From Pseudomonadota bacterium (GTDB lineage Bacteria; Pseudomonadota; Alphaproteobacteria; Rhizobiales; Xanthobacteraceae), in NCBI GenBank assembly GCA_023387735.1, contig JAEWHP010000002.1, positions 371,003 to 435,002 on the forward strand: a stretch of 64,000 bases of DNA, in the 5' to 3' direction. The notes below the pieces were generated by a model. That model saw only the letters and a program-made list of their open reading frames with translations, did not search any database and had not been told where the DNA came from. Made by a program: the position numbers and the translations under genes. Below, piece by piece: positions 40,700 through 50,133 of this stretch; positions within the stretch are counted from its first letter, which is position 1; each line of letters begins with the position of its first letter.

Positions 40700-41659
40700 A
40701 TGAGAAGGCGTGACTTTCTAGGCTTCGCAGCAGGGACGTTGACCTGTGGATCCGATGCACTTGCCCAGCAAGTCTATCGAGTGGCCATTTTGACGCCGTC
40801 CCAAACCCAGTGGCAGCCCCGGACTTTTCGAGATGCTTTGCGAGAGTTTGGATATCGCGAGGGCGTCAATCTGAAGATTGACGTTGTAACCGCCGAAAAC
40901 GACCTCAACCGGTTGCCGCAGCTGGCCGCTAGTTTGGTGGCGACCGGTTCCGATGTGATCGTTGCTGTCAATACACCGGGTACGCGGGCAGCCATGTCTG
41001 CCACCTCTACAATTCCAATCGTTTCCGCTGCGGTCGCGGATCCGATATTCCTGGGCATTGTCAGCAATATCGCGAAGCCCAACGGTAACGTCACTGGTGT
41101 CGCGAACCTTGCCGCGGACATTACCTCAAAGCGGATCGCGCTCCTTAAAGAACTTGTTCCATCGGCCCGTCGGATTGCGCTCTTCATGCACCCCGATGAG
41201 CCGATTACAGCGTTGCAAGTTCAGGACGCCGAGAAAAATTCCGGCGCGCTCGGCATTGAACCCAAGGCATTTGCGATGCGAACAATTGATGATTTGCAGC
41301 GAGGCCTTCGAGAAGCGCTCCTATGGAACGCTCAGGCAGTAGTCCGGCTGGCTGGTCAGGGATTTGCGCTCGGCGCAGACACGGGACGACTTGCCACAAG
41401 CCAAGGATTGCCATCAATGCTTCTGCAGCGGCAAGATGTGGAGGCGGGCGGGTTGATGTCATACTTTGCTGACCACCGAGAGCTCTGGCGTCGCGTAGCT
41501 GCCCAAGTCGATCGTGTGTTGAAAGGCACGCCACCTCGCGAGCTTCCATTCGAACTTCCCACGCGCTTTGAGTTGGTAATCAACTTGAAGGCCGGCAAGA
41601 AGCTCGGTTTGATTGTTCCACCGTCGTTGCTTGCTCGAGCAGACGAGGTGATCGAATGA
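40700..41659 (+). CDS. ABC_sub_bind family solute-binding protein 9 (Tat-exported)
   Basis: 319 residues from ATG 40700, the shortest intact copy. The signal peptide is MRRRDFLGFAAGTLTCGSDA with LAQQ. Family blocks are ALREFGYREGVNLKIDVVTA, VIVAVNTPGTRAAMSATSTI, IAKPNGNVTGVANLAADITS and FELPTRFELVINLKAGKKLG, ending LARADEVIE. The normal RPGGN hinge is KPNGN here. VVRLAGQGFALGADTGRLAT replaces the common second-lobe wording, implying a changed pocket. The upstream GGTGAA serves as ribosome-binding site. Confidence 0.87.
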   Translation: MRRRDFLGFAAGTLTCGSDALAQQVYRVAILTPSQTQWQPRTFRDALREFGYREGVNLKIDVVTAENDLNRLPQLAASLVATGSDVIVAVNTPGTRAAMSATSTIPIVSAAVADPIFLGIVSNIAKPNGNVTGVANLAADITSKRIALLKELVPSARRIALFMHPDEPITALQVQDAEKNSGALGIEPKAFAMRTIDDLQRGLREALLWNAQAVVRLAGQGFALGADTGRLATSQGLPSMLLQRQDVEAGGLMSYFADHRELWRRVAAQVDRVLKGTPPRELPFELPTRFELVINLKAGKKLGLIVPPSLLARADEVIE

Positions 41660-41913
41660 TATTTTCGTCACGGCACTTCTTGGAGGTTAGAAGCCGGCTT
41701 ATCGTCGATTGCCGTCGAGCAACCGACGTGAATCCAATTGTCTTTCGCATGGGCATCACAATCACGCTTGGCATCTGAACTTGGGAAATTTTGCTCTTCC
41801 CGGCAGAACGCGTGATAGTCTGAAGACGGTCCTTCCGGAGCAGCCTAGCAAACCAGGTCGCAGTGATATCCCGTCAGGACCGATTTTGCGTTCAATTGGG
41901 TATTGAGGTGGAC

Positions 41914-42885
41914 ATGCGCCGTCGTGCATTTCTTGTAGCTCTTGCTGCAACAACAGTAGCGCCGCAATTCATGGCACAGGCTCAGCCGACCGGCAGGACT
42001 TACCGCATTGGATTGGTCGAGCCGATATCGGCAGAACTCAACGCGACCAACCTCACTGCCTTGCGCGGCGGCCTGGAAGAGCTTGGATACGTCGAAGGAC
42101 GCAATCTTGTCTTTGACTATCGATCTGCGGACGGCAATTCTGCCCACTACCCTAGCCTTGTGTCCGATGTGATCGGCCGCAACCCCGACCTAATCATTGC
42201 CCGAGGCACCCCAGCGGCGCTTGCGGTCAAGCGAGCGACGAGAACCACTCCTGTGGTCATGATCGTTGGCGAGCCATTGCTCGTGGTCGACAGCCTCGCT
42301 CGGCCAGGCGGCAACATTACTGGCTTGAGTGGGGTACAGCCAGCGCTTGAAGCCAAACGCATGGAATTGCTTAAGGAGATCGCGCCGTCAACTACGGGTA
42401 TCGCCGCTGTTCTGAACATGGCCAATCCTGTTACCGCACCGCAATTGACTGAGCTTCAGAAGGGCGCACAGTCGCGAGGCTGGCGATTTAGGTTGTTTGA
42501 TGTGCGCACTCGCGAGGACATCGAGCAGGCCTTTCGCGCGCTCGACAAAAGCTCGGACGCGGTCATAGTGGGACTTGAGGCGCTGACCCAGGCGCACCGC
42601 GCTCTGATAGCGGATCTTGCCGCAAAGGGGCGGCTGCCGGCGATCTACGGGGGTCGGGAGTTTGTGGAGGCGGGCGGTCTCATCTTCTATGGTCCGAGCT
42701 TCCCTGACATCTATCGTCGGGCGGCGACTTATGTTGACAGGATACTGAAAGGAGCGAAGCCTGCAGATCTGCCCGTCGAACAGCCAATCAAGTTCGAGAT
42801 GATGATAAACCTCAAAGCCGCAAAGGCGATTGGCCTTGACGTGCCGCTGTTACTCCAGCAGCGCGCGGACGAAGTCATAGAGTAA
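41914..42885 (+). CDS. ABC_sub_bind family solute-binding protein 10 (Tat-exported)
   Basis: 323 residues from ATG 41914. The signal peptide is MRRRAFLVALAATTVAPQFM with AQAQP. Family blocks are GLEELGYVEGRNLVFDYRSA, LIIARGTPAALAVKRATRTT, LARPGGNITGLSGVQPALEA and VEQPIKFEMMINLKAAKAIG, ending LLQQRADEVIE. FVEAGGLIFYGPSFPDIYRR is the second-lobe block. It is the last binding-protein gene before the kinase-cyclase operon, 169 bases upstream of it on the same strand. The 254-base gap before it contains IAVEQPT followed by a stop, possibly another relic. Confidence 0.88.
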   Translation: MRRRAFLVALAATTVAPQFMAQAQPTGRTYRIGLVEPISAELNATNLTALRGGLEELGYVEGRNLVFDYRSADGNSAHYPSLVSDVIGRNPDLIIARGTPAALAVKRATRTTPVVMIVGEPLLVVDSLARPGGNITGLSGVQPALEAKRMELLKEIAPSTTGIAAVLNMANPVTAPQLTELQKGAQSRGWRFRLFDVRTREDIEQAFRALDKSSDAVIVGLEALTQAHRALIADLAAKGRLPAIYGGREFVEAGGLIFYGPSFPDIYRRAATYVDRILKGAKPADLPVEQPIKFEMMINLKAAKAIGLDVPLLLQQRADEVIE

Positions 42886-43054
42886 TTTCGGCTGATGTGA
42901 CACTTGGTGGGTTGTTGCACCAATAGGGCTGATTGCGGCCGAGGGAGACGTTTATCGGCAACCCGGCTGAAGGCTGCCTGGCAGTCTACACCTCGAAAAT
43001 CCTCCCGCACTGCGGCAAGAGACAAGTTCGCCGATTATTGATAACTTGGGCCGG

Positions 43055-46000
43055 ATGAGCATATCGCTGCACCCCGATACGCCCCAAGGCCGAGCGCCGG
43101 CGACTTCGCCAGCGGAGGAAGTGCCTATCGCGGCTGAGGCGCCGGAGCCCAGATTGCGAAGCCGATTGTTCACCAAGTATGTCACGCTGTTCGTGGCGGT
43201 GGTGGGCGTCGCCCTTCTATCCAACGGGATATTCGAGGTCTTCTTCTATTACCGGGAGCACAAGGCAGCCCTGATTCGCATTCAGCACGAACAGGCCGAG
43301 GCAGCGGCGGCAAAGATTTCGCAATTTATCAAGGAAATCGAAAGCCAGTTGGGCTGGACGGCGCAACTGCCGTGGTCGGCGGGCACAATTGAGCAGCGCC
43401 GGTTTGATGCGTTGCGGCTGTTGAAGCAAGTGCCGGCTGTCACCGAACTGGCGCAGGCTGATTCAACCGGCAAGGAGCGGCTGCGAGTGTCCCGCATCGA
43501 CATTGATGCCATGGAGAGCGGCGTTGACCTTTCCAAGGATCCGAAGTTTACCGAAGCCGTTGCGCATAAGGTGTATTACGGACCGGTCTATTTTCGCCGG
43601 GAGTCCGAGCCCTACATGACATTATCGCTCGCCGGCACACGAAAGGATGCTGGGGTAAGCATTGCCGAGGTTAATCTAAAGCTGATCCGGGACGTGGTCT
43701 CGCAGATCAAGGTTGGCGAAGGCGGCCAGGCCTACGTGGTAGGTGCTCAGGGGCGTCTGATCGCTCATCCCGACATCAGTCTGGTGCTGCGCAACACCGA
43801 TATGTCGAAGTTGGTTCAGGTCCAGGCCGCGCAAGCCAGAGGCGCGGACGCTATGCCCGACTTGCTGCACGGCGCTCTCAATATCCAGGGCCAGGAAGTG
43901 CTGACGGCGTCCGCCCCTATCTCGCCTCTTGGTTGGACGATGTTCGTCGAGCTCCCGGTCAAGGAAGCTTACGCCTCGCTCTATCAAGCGCTTCAAAGGC
44001 TCGCCATCTTACTGCTGGCTGCGTCTATCTTTGCGGTGCTGGCCGGAATATTCCTGGCCCGGCGCATGGTCGTCCCGATCCAGGCATTGCGCGCCGGCGC
44101 CGCACGCATCGGCAACGGCGATTTCGCTCAGCGCATCTCGATTCGGACCGGCGACGAACTGGAAGGTCTCGCTGACCAGTTCAACGACATGGGCGAGCGA
44201 TTGCAGGAATCCTATGCCGATTTGGAGCAAAAGGTCGAACAGCGCACCTCCGAGCTAAGCCAGACATTGCAGCAGCAGACCGCCACCTCGGAAGTGCTGC
44301 AAGTCATAAGCTCTTCGCCGGGTGAACTGGAGCCCGTTTTCGACACCATATTGATCAACGCGATGCGGCTTTGCGAAGCCAGTCATGGCGTCGTTTGGCT
44401 GCGCGAAGGCGATGGCTTTCGCAGCGCTGCATTTCGTGGAACGCTGCCCAAAGCCTTTGTCGACCTGTGGCAACCCGGCACATTTGTCCGACCCGGATCG
44501 GACGCTCCCATCGTGCTGGCAGCGCAAAGCGGCCAAGCCATTCAAATAGAAGATCTGAACGACAGTGCCGCCTATCGCGGCAGGGACCCCTTACCTGTAG
44601 CGGCGGTTGAAGTTGCAGGTATTCGAACCATCATTTCGGTGCCGATGTTCAAGGACAACGAGTGCGTGGGTGCAATAGCGCTGTCTCGTAAAGAAGTCCG
44701 GCTCTTCAGTGAGAAGCAGATCGAACTCGTCGCCAGCTTCGCGAAGCAAGCAGTGATTGCGATCGAGAACGCCCGTCTGCTCAACGAATTGCGCGAGCGT
44801 ACCAACGATTTGAGCGAGTCGCTAGAGCAGCAAACCGCGACTTCAGAGGTGCTTGAGGTTATCAGCGCCTCGTCGGGCGACCTGGCGCCGGTGTTCCAGA
44901 AGATGCTCGAAAACGCTACGCGCATTTGTGGCGCCAAGTTCGGCACTATGAACCTATATGAAGAAGGCGGCTTTCGTACGGTCGCTTTGTACAACGCGCC
45001 GCCAGCTTACGCCGCCACGCAGTTGCACAAGGTGATCCACCCGCATCCCCAGAGCGGCCTCGGAACAATCGAACGCACCCGTCAGAGCTTCCATATCGAT
45101 GACATCAGGGCAGAGCAGCCATACCGTGAAGGCAATCCGAACGTTCGGGCGCTTGCCGATCTTGCCGGGGCCCGAACACTTGTGATCGTGCCGATGCTCA
45201 AGGAAGATGATCTGATTGGTGCCATCACGATTTTTCGTCAGGAGGTGAAGCCGTTCACAGAAAAGCAGACCCAGCTGGTTGCAAACTTCGCGAGCCAAGC
45301 CGTGATCGCGATCGAAAACGCCCGCCTGCTGAACGAATTGAGAGAACGCACGACGCAACTAACACAGTCGTTGGATGATTTGCGCACTGCCCAGGACCGC
45401 CTAGTGCAGACCGAAAAGCTCGCATCGCTCGGTCAACTCACCGCCGGCATCGCCCATGAGATCAAGAACCCGCTGAATTTCGTCAATAATTTCTCGGCGC
45501 TGTCGACCGAGTTGATCGAGGAGGTGAACGATATTCTTAAGACCGCAACAATCGATGGCAAGACCAGGGAAGAGCTCGACGAGTTGACCCATATGCTCAA
45601 AGGCAACCTCGAGAAAGTTGTGCAGCACGGCAAACGCGCCGATTCGATCGTCAAGAACATGTTGCTGCATTCGCGTGAGGGATCGGGAGAGCAGCGCCCC
45701 ACGGATATCAACGCTGTTGTGGAGGAAAGTCTCAATCTCGCCTATCACGGTGCGCGGGCGGAAAAGCCTGGCTTCAACATCACGCTTAAGCGCAACCTCG
45801 ATCCCGCTGCGGGAACGATCGACGCGTATCCCCAAGAGATCACGCGGGTGTTCCTCAATCTTATTTCCAACGGTTTCTATGCCGCCAGCAAGCGGAAGGA
45901 AGCGAGCGATGACACCTTCGAGCCATCGTTGAGCGCAACCACAAAAGACCTCGGCCGCAAAGTGGAGATCCGGATACGTGACAACGGGACCGGCATTCCC

Positions 46001-46213
46001 CAGGATGTGCGGGAGAGAATGTTCAATCCCTTCTTCACTACCAAACCTGCGGGTGAAGGCACCGGACTGGGCTTATCTATGAGCCACGACATCGTGGTGA
46101 AACAACATGGTGGCACGATTGACGTCGCGACCGAGCCGGGAGCTTTTACTGAATTCATTATCACGCTGCCGCGGAGGGCGGTGGCAAAAGCAGTTTCGGG
46201 AGGCAAGAATTGA
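43055..46213 (+). CDS. Transmembrane hybrid-type sensor histidine kinase with HAMP and two GAF domains
   Basis: 1,052 residues from ATG 43055 (TTG 43046 possible). TM1 lies at about residues 42-64 and TM2 at about 315-338. They enclose an extracytoplasmic domain of about 250 residues that looks like a dCache-type sensor. HAMP (IRTGDELEGLADQFNDMGER), a coiled coil, GAF1 (about 428-582) and GAF2 (about 612-765) follow. The phospho-acceptor is about H801 in LTAGIAHEIKNPLNFVNNFS, and the HATPase G2 box is KPAGEGTGLGLSMSHDIV near residues 995-1012. The two GAF units share the wording QQTATSEVL.VIS, so one arose by duplication. It overlaps the next regulator gene and is embedded in the binding-protein array. 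Confidence 0.9.
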   Translation: MSISLHPDTPQGRAPATSPAEEVPIAAEAPEPRLRSRLFTKYVTLFVAVVGVALLSNGIFEVFFYYREHKAALIRIQHEQAEAAAAKISQFIKEIESQLGWTAQLPWSAGTIEQRRFDALRLLKQVPAVTELAQADSTGKERLRVSRIDIDAMESGVDLSKDPKFTEAVAHKVYYGPVYFRRESEPYMTLSLAGTRKDAGVSIAEVNLKLIRDVVSQIKVGEGGQAYVVGAQGRLIAHPDISLVLRNTDMSKLVQVQAAQARGADAMPDLLHGALNIQGQEVLTASAPISPLGWTMFVELPVKEAYASLYQALQRLAILLLAASIFAVLAGIFLARRMVVPIQALRAGAARIGNGDFAQRISIRTGDELEGLADQFNDMGERLQESYADLEQKVEQRTSELSQTLQQQTATSEVLQVISSSPGELEPVFDTILINAMRLCEASHGVVWLREGDGFRSAAFRGTLPKAFVDLWQPGTFVRPGSDAPIVLAAQSGQAIQIEDLNDSAAYRGRDPLPVAAVEVAGIRTIISVPMFKDNECVGAIALSRKEVRLFSEKQIELVASFAKQAVIAIENARLLNELRERTNDLSESLEQQTATSEVLEVISASSGDLAPVFQKMLENATRICGAKFGTMNLYEEGGFRTVALYNAPPAYAATQLHKVIHPHPQSGLGTIERTRQSFHIDDIRAEQPYREGNPNVRALADLAGARTLVIVPMLKEDDLIGAITIFRQEVKPFTEKQTQLVANFASQAVIAIENARLLNELRERTTQLTQSLDDLRTAQDRLVQTEKLASLGQLTAGIAHEIKNPLNFVNNFSALSTELIEEVNDILKTATIDGKTREELDELTHMLKGNLEKVVQHGKRADSIVKNMLLHSREGSGEQRPTDINAVVEESLNLAYHGARAEKPGFNITLKRNLDPAAGTIDAYPQEITRVFLNLISNGFYAASKRKEASDDTFEPSLSATTKDLGRKVEIRIRDNGTGIPQDVRERMFNPFFTTKPAGEGTGLGLSMSHDIVVKQHGGTIDVATEPGAFTEFIITLPRRAVAKAVSGGKN

Positions 46214-46599
46214 GCGTATACATTCTGGTTGTGGATGATGAGCCTGATGTAGAGGCGCTGTTCCGCCAGCAATTCCGACGGGACATCAAATCCGGGCGCT
46301 TCGCAATGGAATTTGCCCCATCGGCGCCCGTGGCGTTGGCCCGCGCCGCTGAAGTCCGCGATCCGTCACTGATCCTGATTCTGTCCGACATCAATATGCC
46401 TGGGATGAGCGGTCTGGAGATGCTTCCGATGGTGCGCGCGCAGCGGCCCGACGTTCCCGTGATTATGATTACGGCCTATGGCGATGCCGAAACCCGCCGC
46501 AAGGCGATCGAACGTGGTGCGGTCGGCCTACTGACAAAGCCGATCGACTTCGCGCTGCTGCGTCACGAAATAGATGCGAGGCTTGGGCAGGCCGCATGA
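46210..46599 (+). CDS. Single-domain response regulator (CheY-like)
   Basis: 129 residues, receiver domain only. SVYILVVDDEPDVEALFRQQ holds the acidic pair, the phospho-acceptor is about D60 in ILSDINMPGMSGLEM, the Thr is in MITAYGDAETRRKA, and the Lys is in LLTKPIDFALL. The start TTG 46210 overlaps the kinase stop (ATTGA-type overlap), and its own stop overlaps the next ATG (ATGA), so all three genes are translationally coupled. It has no output domain and may be a phosphate sink or an intermediate in a relay. Confidence 0.92.
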   Translation: MSVYILVVDDEPDVEALFRQQFRRDIKSGRFAMEFAPSAPVALARAAEVRDPSLILILSDINMPGMSGLEMLPMVRAQRPDVPVIMITAYGDAETRRKAIERGAVGLLTKPIDFALLRHEIDARLGQAA

Positions 46600-47846
46600 C
46601 CGCAACGATCCTTGTCGTCGACGACGAGCCTGATCTGGAGGACCTGATACTGCAAAAGTTCCGCAGGCAGATCCGCGAGGGCACGGTAGCGTTCGCATTT
46701 GCGCGTGACGGTATTGAGGCGCTGCAATGGATCGAGCAAAATCCGGATGTCGACATGGTAGTTTCCGACATCAATATGCCTCGGATGGACGGCCTGACAC
46801 TCCTGCAGAAGCTGCAGGAGGCGGACGACAAGAAATCGACCATCATTGTTTCTGCTTACGGCGATATGAACAACATCCGCACTGCGATGAACCGCGGCGC
46901 GTTCGATTTTTTGACCAAGCCCATTGATTTCTCCGACCTTGAGTTGACGATCGAAAAGACCGTCCGTCATGTCGTGATGATGCGTGAGACGCGACGCCGC
47001 CAAGCCGAAGCTGAGCGTGCTCATGCTTCGCTGTCCCGGTATTTCTCGCCGCAAGTCGCCGCAAGAGTTGCTTCCGCCATAGACAGCAACGGCATGGAAG
47101 TACACCGCCGCGAAGTTGCAGCAATCTTCACCGATATCACTGGTTTTACGTCACTCGTGGAAACCGCCGAACCCGACGTGCTGGGCGCTTTGCTCAACGA
47201 ATACGTCGGCGGCATGACCGACGTCGTGTTTGCCCATGAAGGCACGGTCGCCAAGATCATAGGTGACGCGATCCATGTCCTGTTCAATGCACCCGGCGAC
47301 CAGCCGGATTATGCGACGCGCGCTATCGCCTGCGCGCATGAACTTGATATATGGGCCGAGAAATTCCGTGAGCGGTGGAAAACCAAGGGCGTGAATTTCG
47401 GAGCGACCCGGATCGGTGTCCACGCTGGCCCTGCGCTGGTCGGCAATTTTGGCGGCAGTCGCTTTTTCGATTACACTGCTCATGGCGATACGATCAACAC
47501 CGCGGCGCGCCTGGAGGCCGCCAACAAGTTTCTGGGCACACGCATTTGCGTCAGCGCCACGGTGGCCGACGGGGCAGATAATTTCCGCGGGCGTCCAGTC
47601 GGCGATCTCCTCTTGCGCGGGCGGAGCAAGCCGCTTCGTGCTTACGAGCCATTATCGGCCGCGATGTTCGAGACATCAATGACGAAGCAGTACTGCGAAG
47701 CCTTTGTCAGATTGGAAGCGAACGAAGTCACGGCGATGCCCGCCTTCGCAGCCTTGGTCGGCCAGCATGCGGACGACGCGCTGGCCGGCTTTCATTTGCG
47801 ACGGCTGCTTAATGGCGGCAAGGGCGTTCGTATGCAATTAGAGTGA
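46596..47846 (+). CDS. Response regulator fused to class III adenylate/guanylate cyclase
   Basis: 416 residues. Receiver domain about 1-125 with phospho-acceptor about D58 in MVVSDINMPRMDGLTL and Lys in FLTKPIDFSDLE. A helical linker (about 125-165) is followed by a CHD cyclase domain (about 170-350). Metal-binding Asp residues are about D180 in AIFTDITGFTSLVE and about D224 in AKIIGDAIHVLF, and the transition-state pair is in HGDTINTAARLEAANKF. All catalytic residues appear intact, so it should make cAMP (or cGMP) under control of phosphorylation. Substrate choice cannot be fixed by eye. It overlaps the upstream regulator by ATGA and ends the operon. Confidence 0.92.
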   Translation: MTATILVVDDEPDLEDLILQKFRRQIREGTVAFAFARDGIEALQWIEQNPDVDMVVSDINMPRMDGLTLLQKLQEADDKKSTIIVSAYGDMNNIRTAMNRGAFDFLTKPIDFSDLELTIEKTVRHVVMMRETRRRQAEAERAHASLSRYFSPQVAARVASAIDSNGMEVHRREVAAIFTDITGFTSLVETAEPDVLGALLNEYVGGMTDVVFAHEGTVAKIIGDAIHVLFNAPGDQPDYATRAIACAHELDIWAEKFRERWKTKGVNFGATRIGVHAGPALVGNFGGSRFFDYTAHGDTINTAARLEAANKFLGTRICVSATVADGADNFRGRPVGDLLLRGRSKPLRAYEPLSAAMFETSMTKQYCEAFVRLEANEVTAMPAFAALVGQHADDALAGFHLRRLLNGGKGVRMQLE

Positions 47847-47904
47847 TCGATGCTGATAGGAGACGCCGTTCGCGTTGGCGGGCGGCGCAGTGTCGGGGTA
47901 ATGA

Positions 47905-47990
47905 ATGCGTCGGCGCGAGATCCTCAATAACGCGATCGGCCTGACGATGCGAGATCGTTCCTGTTGCGTGCCGATGAGGTGATCGAATGA
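47905..47990 (+). pseudogene. Deletion relic of an ABC_sub_bind gene (start and end joined)
   Basis: The 86-base segment opens with ATGCGTCGGCGCGAGATCCT, which encodes MRRREIL, the family's Tat start. It then runs through GCGATCGGCCTGACGATG (AIGLTM) into TTCCTGTTGCGTGCCGATGA, which in the appropriate frame encodes FLLRADEVIE and stop. These are the two ends of a binding-protein gene with about 900 bases missing. Its TGA (47988-47990) overlaps the ATG of the next intact copy at 47987. Confidence 0.7.
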
Positions 47991-48967
47991 GGCGGCGAGA
48001 CTTTGTCCGGGCAGTTGGAGGCGCCGCCGTTTCAGGCTGGCCGGCCGCGGCGCATGCGCAGCAGTCAAGGCAATTTCGCCTCGGATGGCTCACCACCGGG
48101 CCGCCCGCCGACGTCAACCCATTCCTCGATGCGCTCCGCGCCGGGCTTGCCACTTTAGGATATGTCGAGGGTCGCAACCTGCGGGTCATCGCGCGCTATG
48201 CCGATGGGGATTTGGGTCGCGTCCCAGTGCTCGCGGAGGAATTGGCCAGACTACCGGTAGATCTGATTGTCACCCAAGGCACTGCTACCCGCCAATTGCA
48301 AAAGGTCACCGCAATAGTCCCAGTGGTCTATGTGTTCAGCGCCGATCCGGTGTTGGCTGGCATTGCTGACAGCATTGCTCGACCCGGCCGCAACATGACC
48401 GGCATCACCCTGTTGTCGGCCGAACTGAACGGCAAGCGGCTCGAATTGCTGCGCGAAATCATGCCACAAATTGATCGGGTGGCGATTCTGGCGAGTCCAA
48501 CCCACGCCGGTGAAGAACTCGAACGACGTAGCTCGATCGAGATGGCGCAAAACCTCGGCATCGTGGTGCAATATTTCCCGACGCCGAGCCTTGCGGAGCT
48601 TGACGGCGCTTATGCTAGCATGGCGGCGGATCCTCCGAACGCAGTCGTCGTATTCCCGGACCCTATTACGTACGCAAATCGCGAGCAGATTATCGCCTTC
48701 GCGAGAGCCAGGCGCGTGCCGGTGGTCTCGGGTTGGGCTGACTTTGCGGAGGCTGGTGCGCTGTTCACCTACGGGCCGAAGCTCGTGGAGTCTTACCGGC
48801 GGCTCGCTTCTTACGTCGACCGCGTTCTGAAGGGGGAGAAACCTTCCGAACTGCCAATCGAGCGACCGACGATTTTCGAGCTGGTTATCAATCTGAAAGC
48901 AGCTAAGGCGCTTAGTCTCGAAATCCAATCCGCCTTCATGGCACGGGCAGACCGGGTGATTGAATGA
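47987..48967 (+). CDS. ABC_sub_bind family solute-binding protein 11 (Tat-exported)
   Basis: 326 residues. The signal peptide is MRRRDFVRAVGGAAVSGWPA with AHAQQ. Family blocks are GLATLGYVEGRNLRVIARYA, LIVTQGTATRQLQKVTAIVP, IARPGRNMTGITLLSAELNG and IERPTIFELVINLKAAKALS, ending MARADRVIE. The hinge is RPGRN rather than RPGGN. Its second-lobe wording (VVVFPDPITYANREQIIAFA and VSGWADFAEAGALFTYG) resembles protein 2, so the two may share a ligand class. It follows the cyclase gene by about 140 bases that contain the relic. Confidence 0.88.
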   Translation: MRRRDFVRAVGGAAVSGWPAAAHAQQSRQFRLGWLTTGPPADVNPFLDALRAGLATLGYVEGRNLRVIARYADGDLGRVPVLAEELARLPVDLIVTQGTATRQLQKVTAIVPVVYVFSADPVLAGIADSIARPGRNMTGITLLSAELNGKRLELLREIMPQIDRVAILASPTHAGEELERRSSIEMAQNLGIVVQYFPTPSLAELDGAYASMAADPPNAVVVFPDPITYANREQIIAFARARRVPVVSGWADFAEAGALFTYGPKLVESYRRLASYVDRVLKGEKPSELPIERPTIFELVINLKAAKALSLEIQSAFMARADRVIE

Positions 48968-49097
48968 GGTCGTCCTCGCGAGCACCCTGGCGGACAATCC
49001 CGGGTGCGTGGCGCCTGGTCACCTGCCTGGTTGCTGATTGTCGGATGACCGCAAGAGGTTAGGTTCTAGTGTATTAAGAGCTGGTTTGAAGGGGCAT

Positions 49098-50066
49098 ATG
49101 CGACGGCGAGAGTTCATCATACTTCTCGGGAGTACGGCTGCCGCTTTGACGCCATCGGCGGGGCTCGCCCAGCAGATTGGCTCCTCGCGGAGAGTTGGCG
49201 TTCTCTTCCCGGGCACGTTGGGAGCGGATCGCGAGCGATTGATCAACGAAGGATTGGCCAACGAACTCGGCCACCAAAAAGCTGTACTGGTAGCGCGCTC
49301 CTCGGTAGGTGACGATCAGTTACTCGGCAAATATGCCGCTGAGCTTGCAGAAAATGTCGACGTCATCCTTGCGATCGCATCAGGAAGTCTTCGCGCCGCG
49401 CGACAAGCGTCGCGAACAGTCCCGATAGTTGCGCTTGACCTCGAGGCAGATCCCATTGCGATCGGAGCCGCACAGAGCCTTAACCGGCCCGGCGGAAATG
49501 TGACGGGGATCTTTCTCGATGCGCCGGAAATCGCGGGGAAGTGGGTGCAGATCATCAGAGAAGTCATTCCCAATACAAGCAAGGTCGCGCTCCTTCATGA
49601 CCTCCATCTGGACCAGACGCAGGTCAAGTCCGCTGAGAACAGTGCCCGCAACGTCGGAATTAAAACGCTAAGGTACGGCATCAACCAACCCTCCGAACTC
49701 CGCGGTGCGTTCCGGAGGGCATCAGACGCCCTGGTCGACGCAATGCTCGTGCACTCGTCCCCAGTTTTCGTCGATCAAGCGGCGGCCATCGCCGAACTTG
49801 CACTCGAGCATCGAATGCCGACAATCGGATTGTTTCCAGTCTACGCGAAAGCAGGCGGTCTATTTTCATACGGGCCTAATAATTTTGAGCTTTTCAAGCA
49901 GGCGGGCGCTATCGCCGGTAAAATCCTTCGAGGGGCTAACCCGGCCGAGTTTCCCATTGAGCGCCCCGTCTATTTATCTTTTGTGATCAACTTCCGCACC
50001 GCCAAAACGCTTCATATTGCGATTCCACCTTCATTATCCGCTCTGGCCGACGAAGCGGTCGAATGA
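49098..50066 (+). CDS. ABC_sub_bind family solute-binding protein 12 (Tat-exported)
   Basis: 322 residues from ATG 49098, preceded by AAGGGG. The signal peptide is MRRREFIILLGSTAAALTPS with GLAQQ. It is one of the most divergent copies: the usual GLxELGYxEGRN turn is replaced by INEGLANELGHQKAVLVARS. The remaining family blocks are clear: VILAIASGSLRAARQASRTV, LNRPGGNVTGIFLDAPEIAG, KAGGLFSYGPNNFELFKQAG and IERPVYLSFVINFRTAKTLH, ending LADEAVE. Ligand specificity is likely different from its neighbours. Confidence 0.86.
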   Translation: MRRREFIILLGSTAAALTPSAGLAQQIGSSRRVGVLFPGTLGADRERLINEGLANELGHQKAVLVARSSVGDDQLLGKYAAELAENVDVILAIASGSLRAARQASRTVPIVALDLEADPIAIGAAQSLNRPGGNVTGIFLDAPEIAGKWVQIIREVIPNTSKVALLHDLHLDQTQVKSAENSARNVGIKTLRYGINQPSELRGAFRRASDALVDAMLVHSSPVFVDQAAAIAELALEHRMPTIGLFPVYAKAGGLFSYGPNNFELFKQAGAIAGKILRGANPAEFPIERPVYLSFVINFRTAKTLHIAIPPSLSALADEAVE

Positions 50067-50133
50067 AGCCTTTGGAGGACCTTACGAGCGGCTAAAATCG
50101 ATTTGCCTACCGCCATCTGTTAGGGATGATCAA

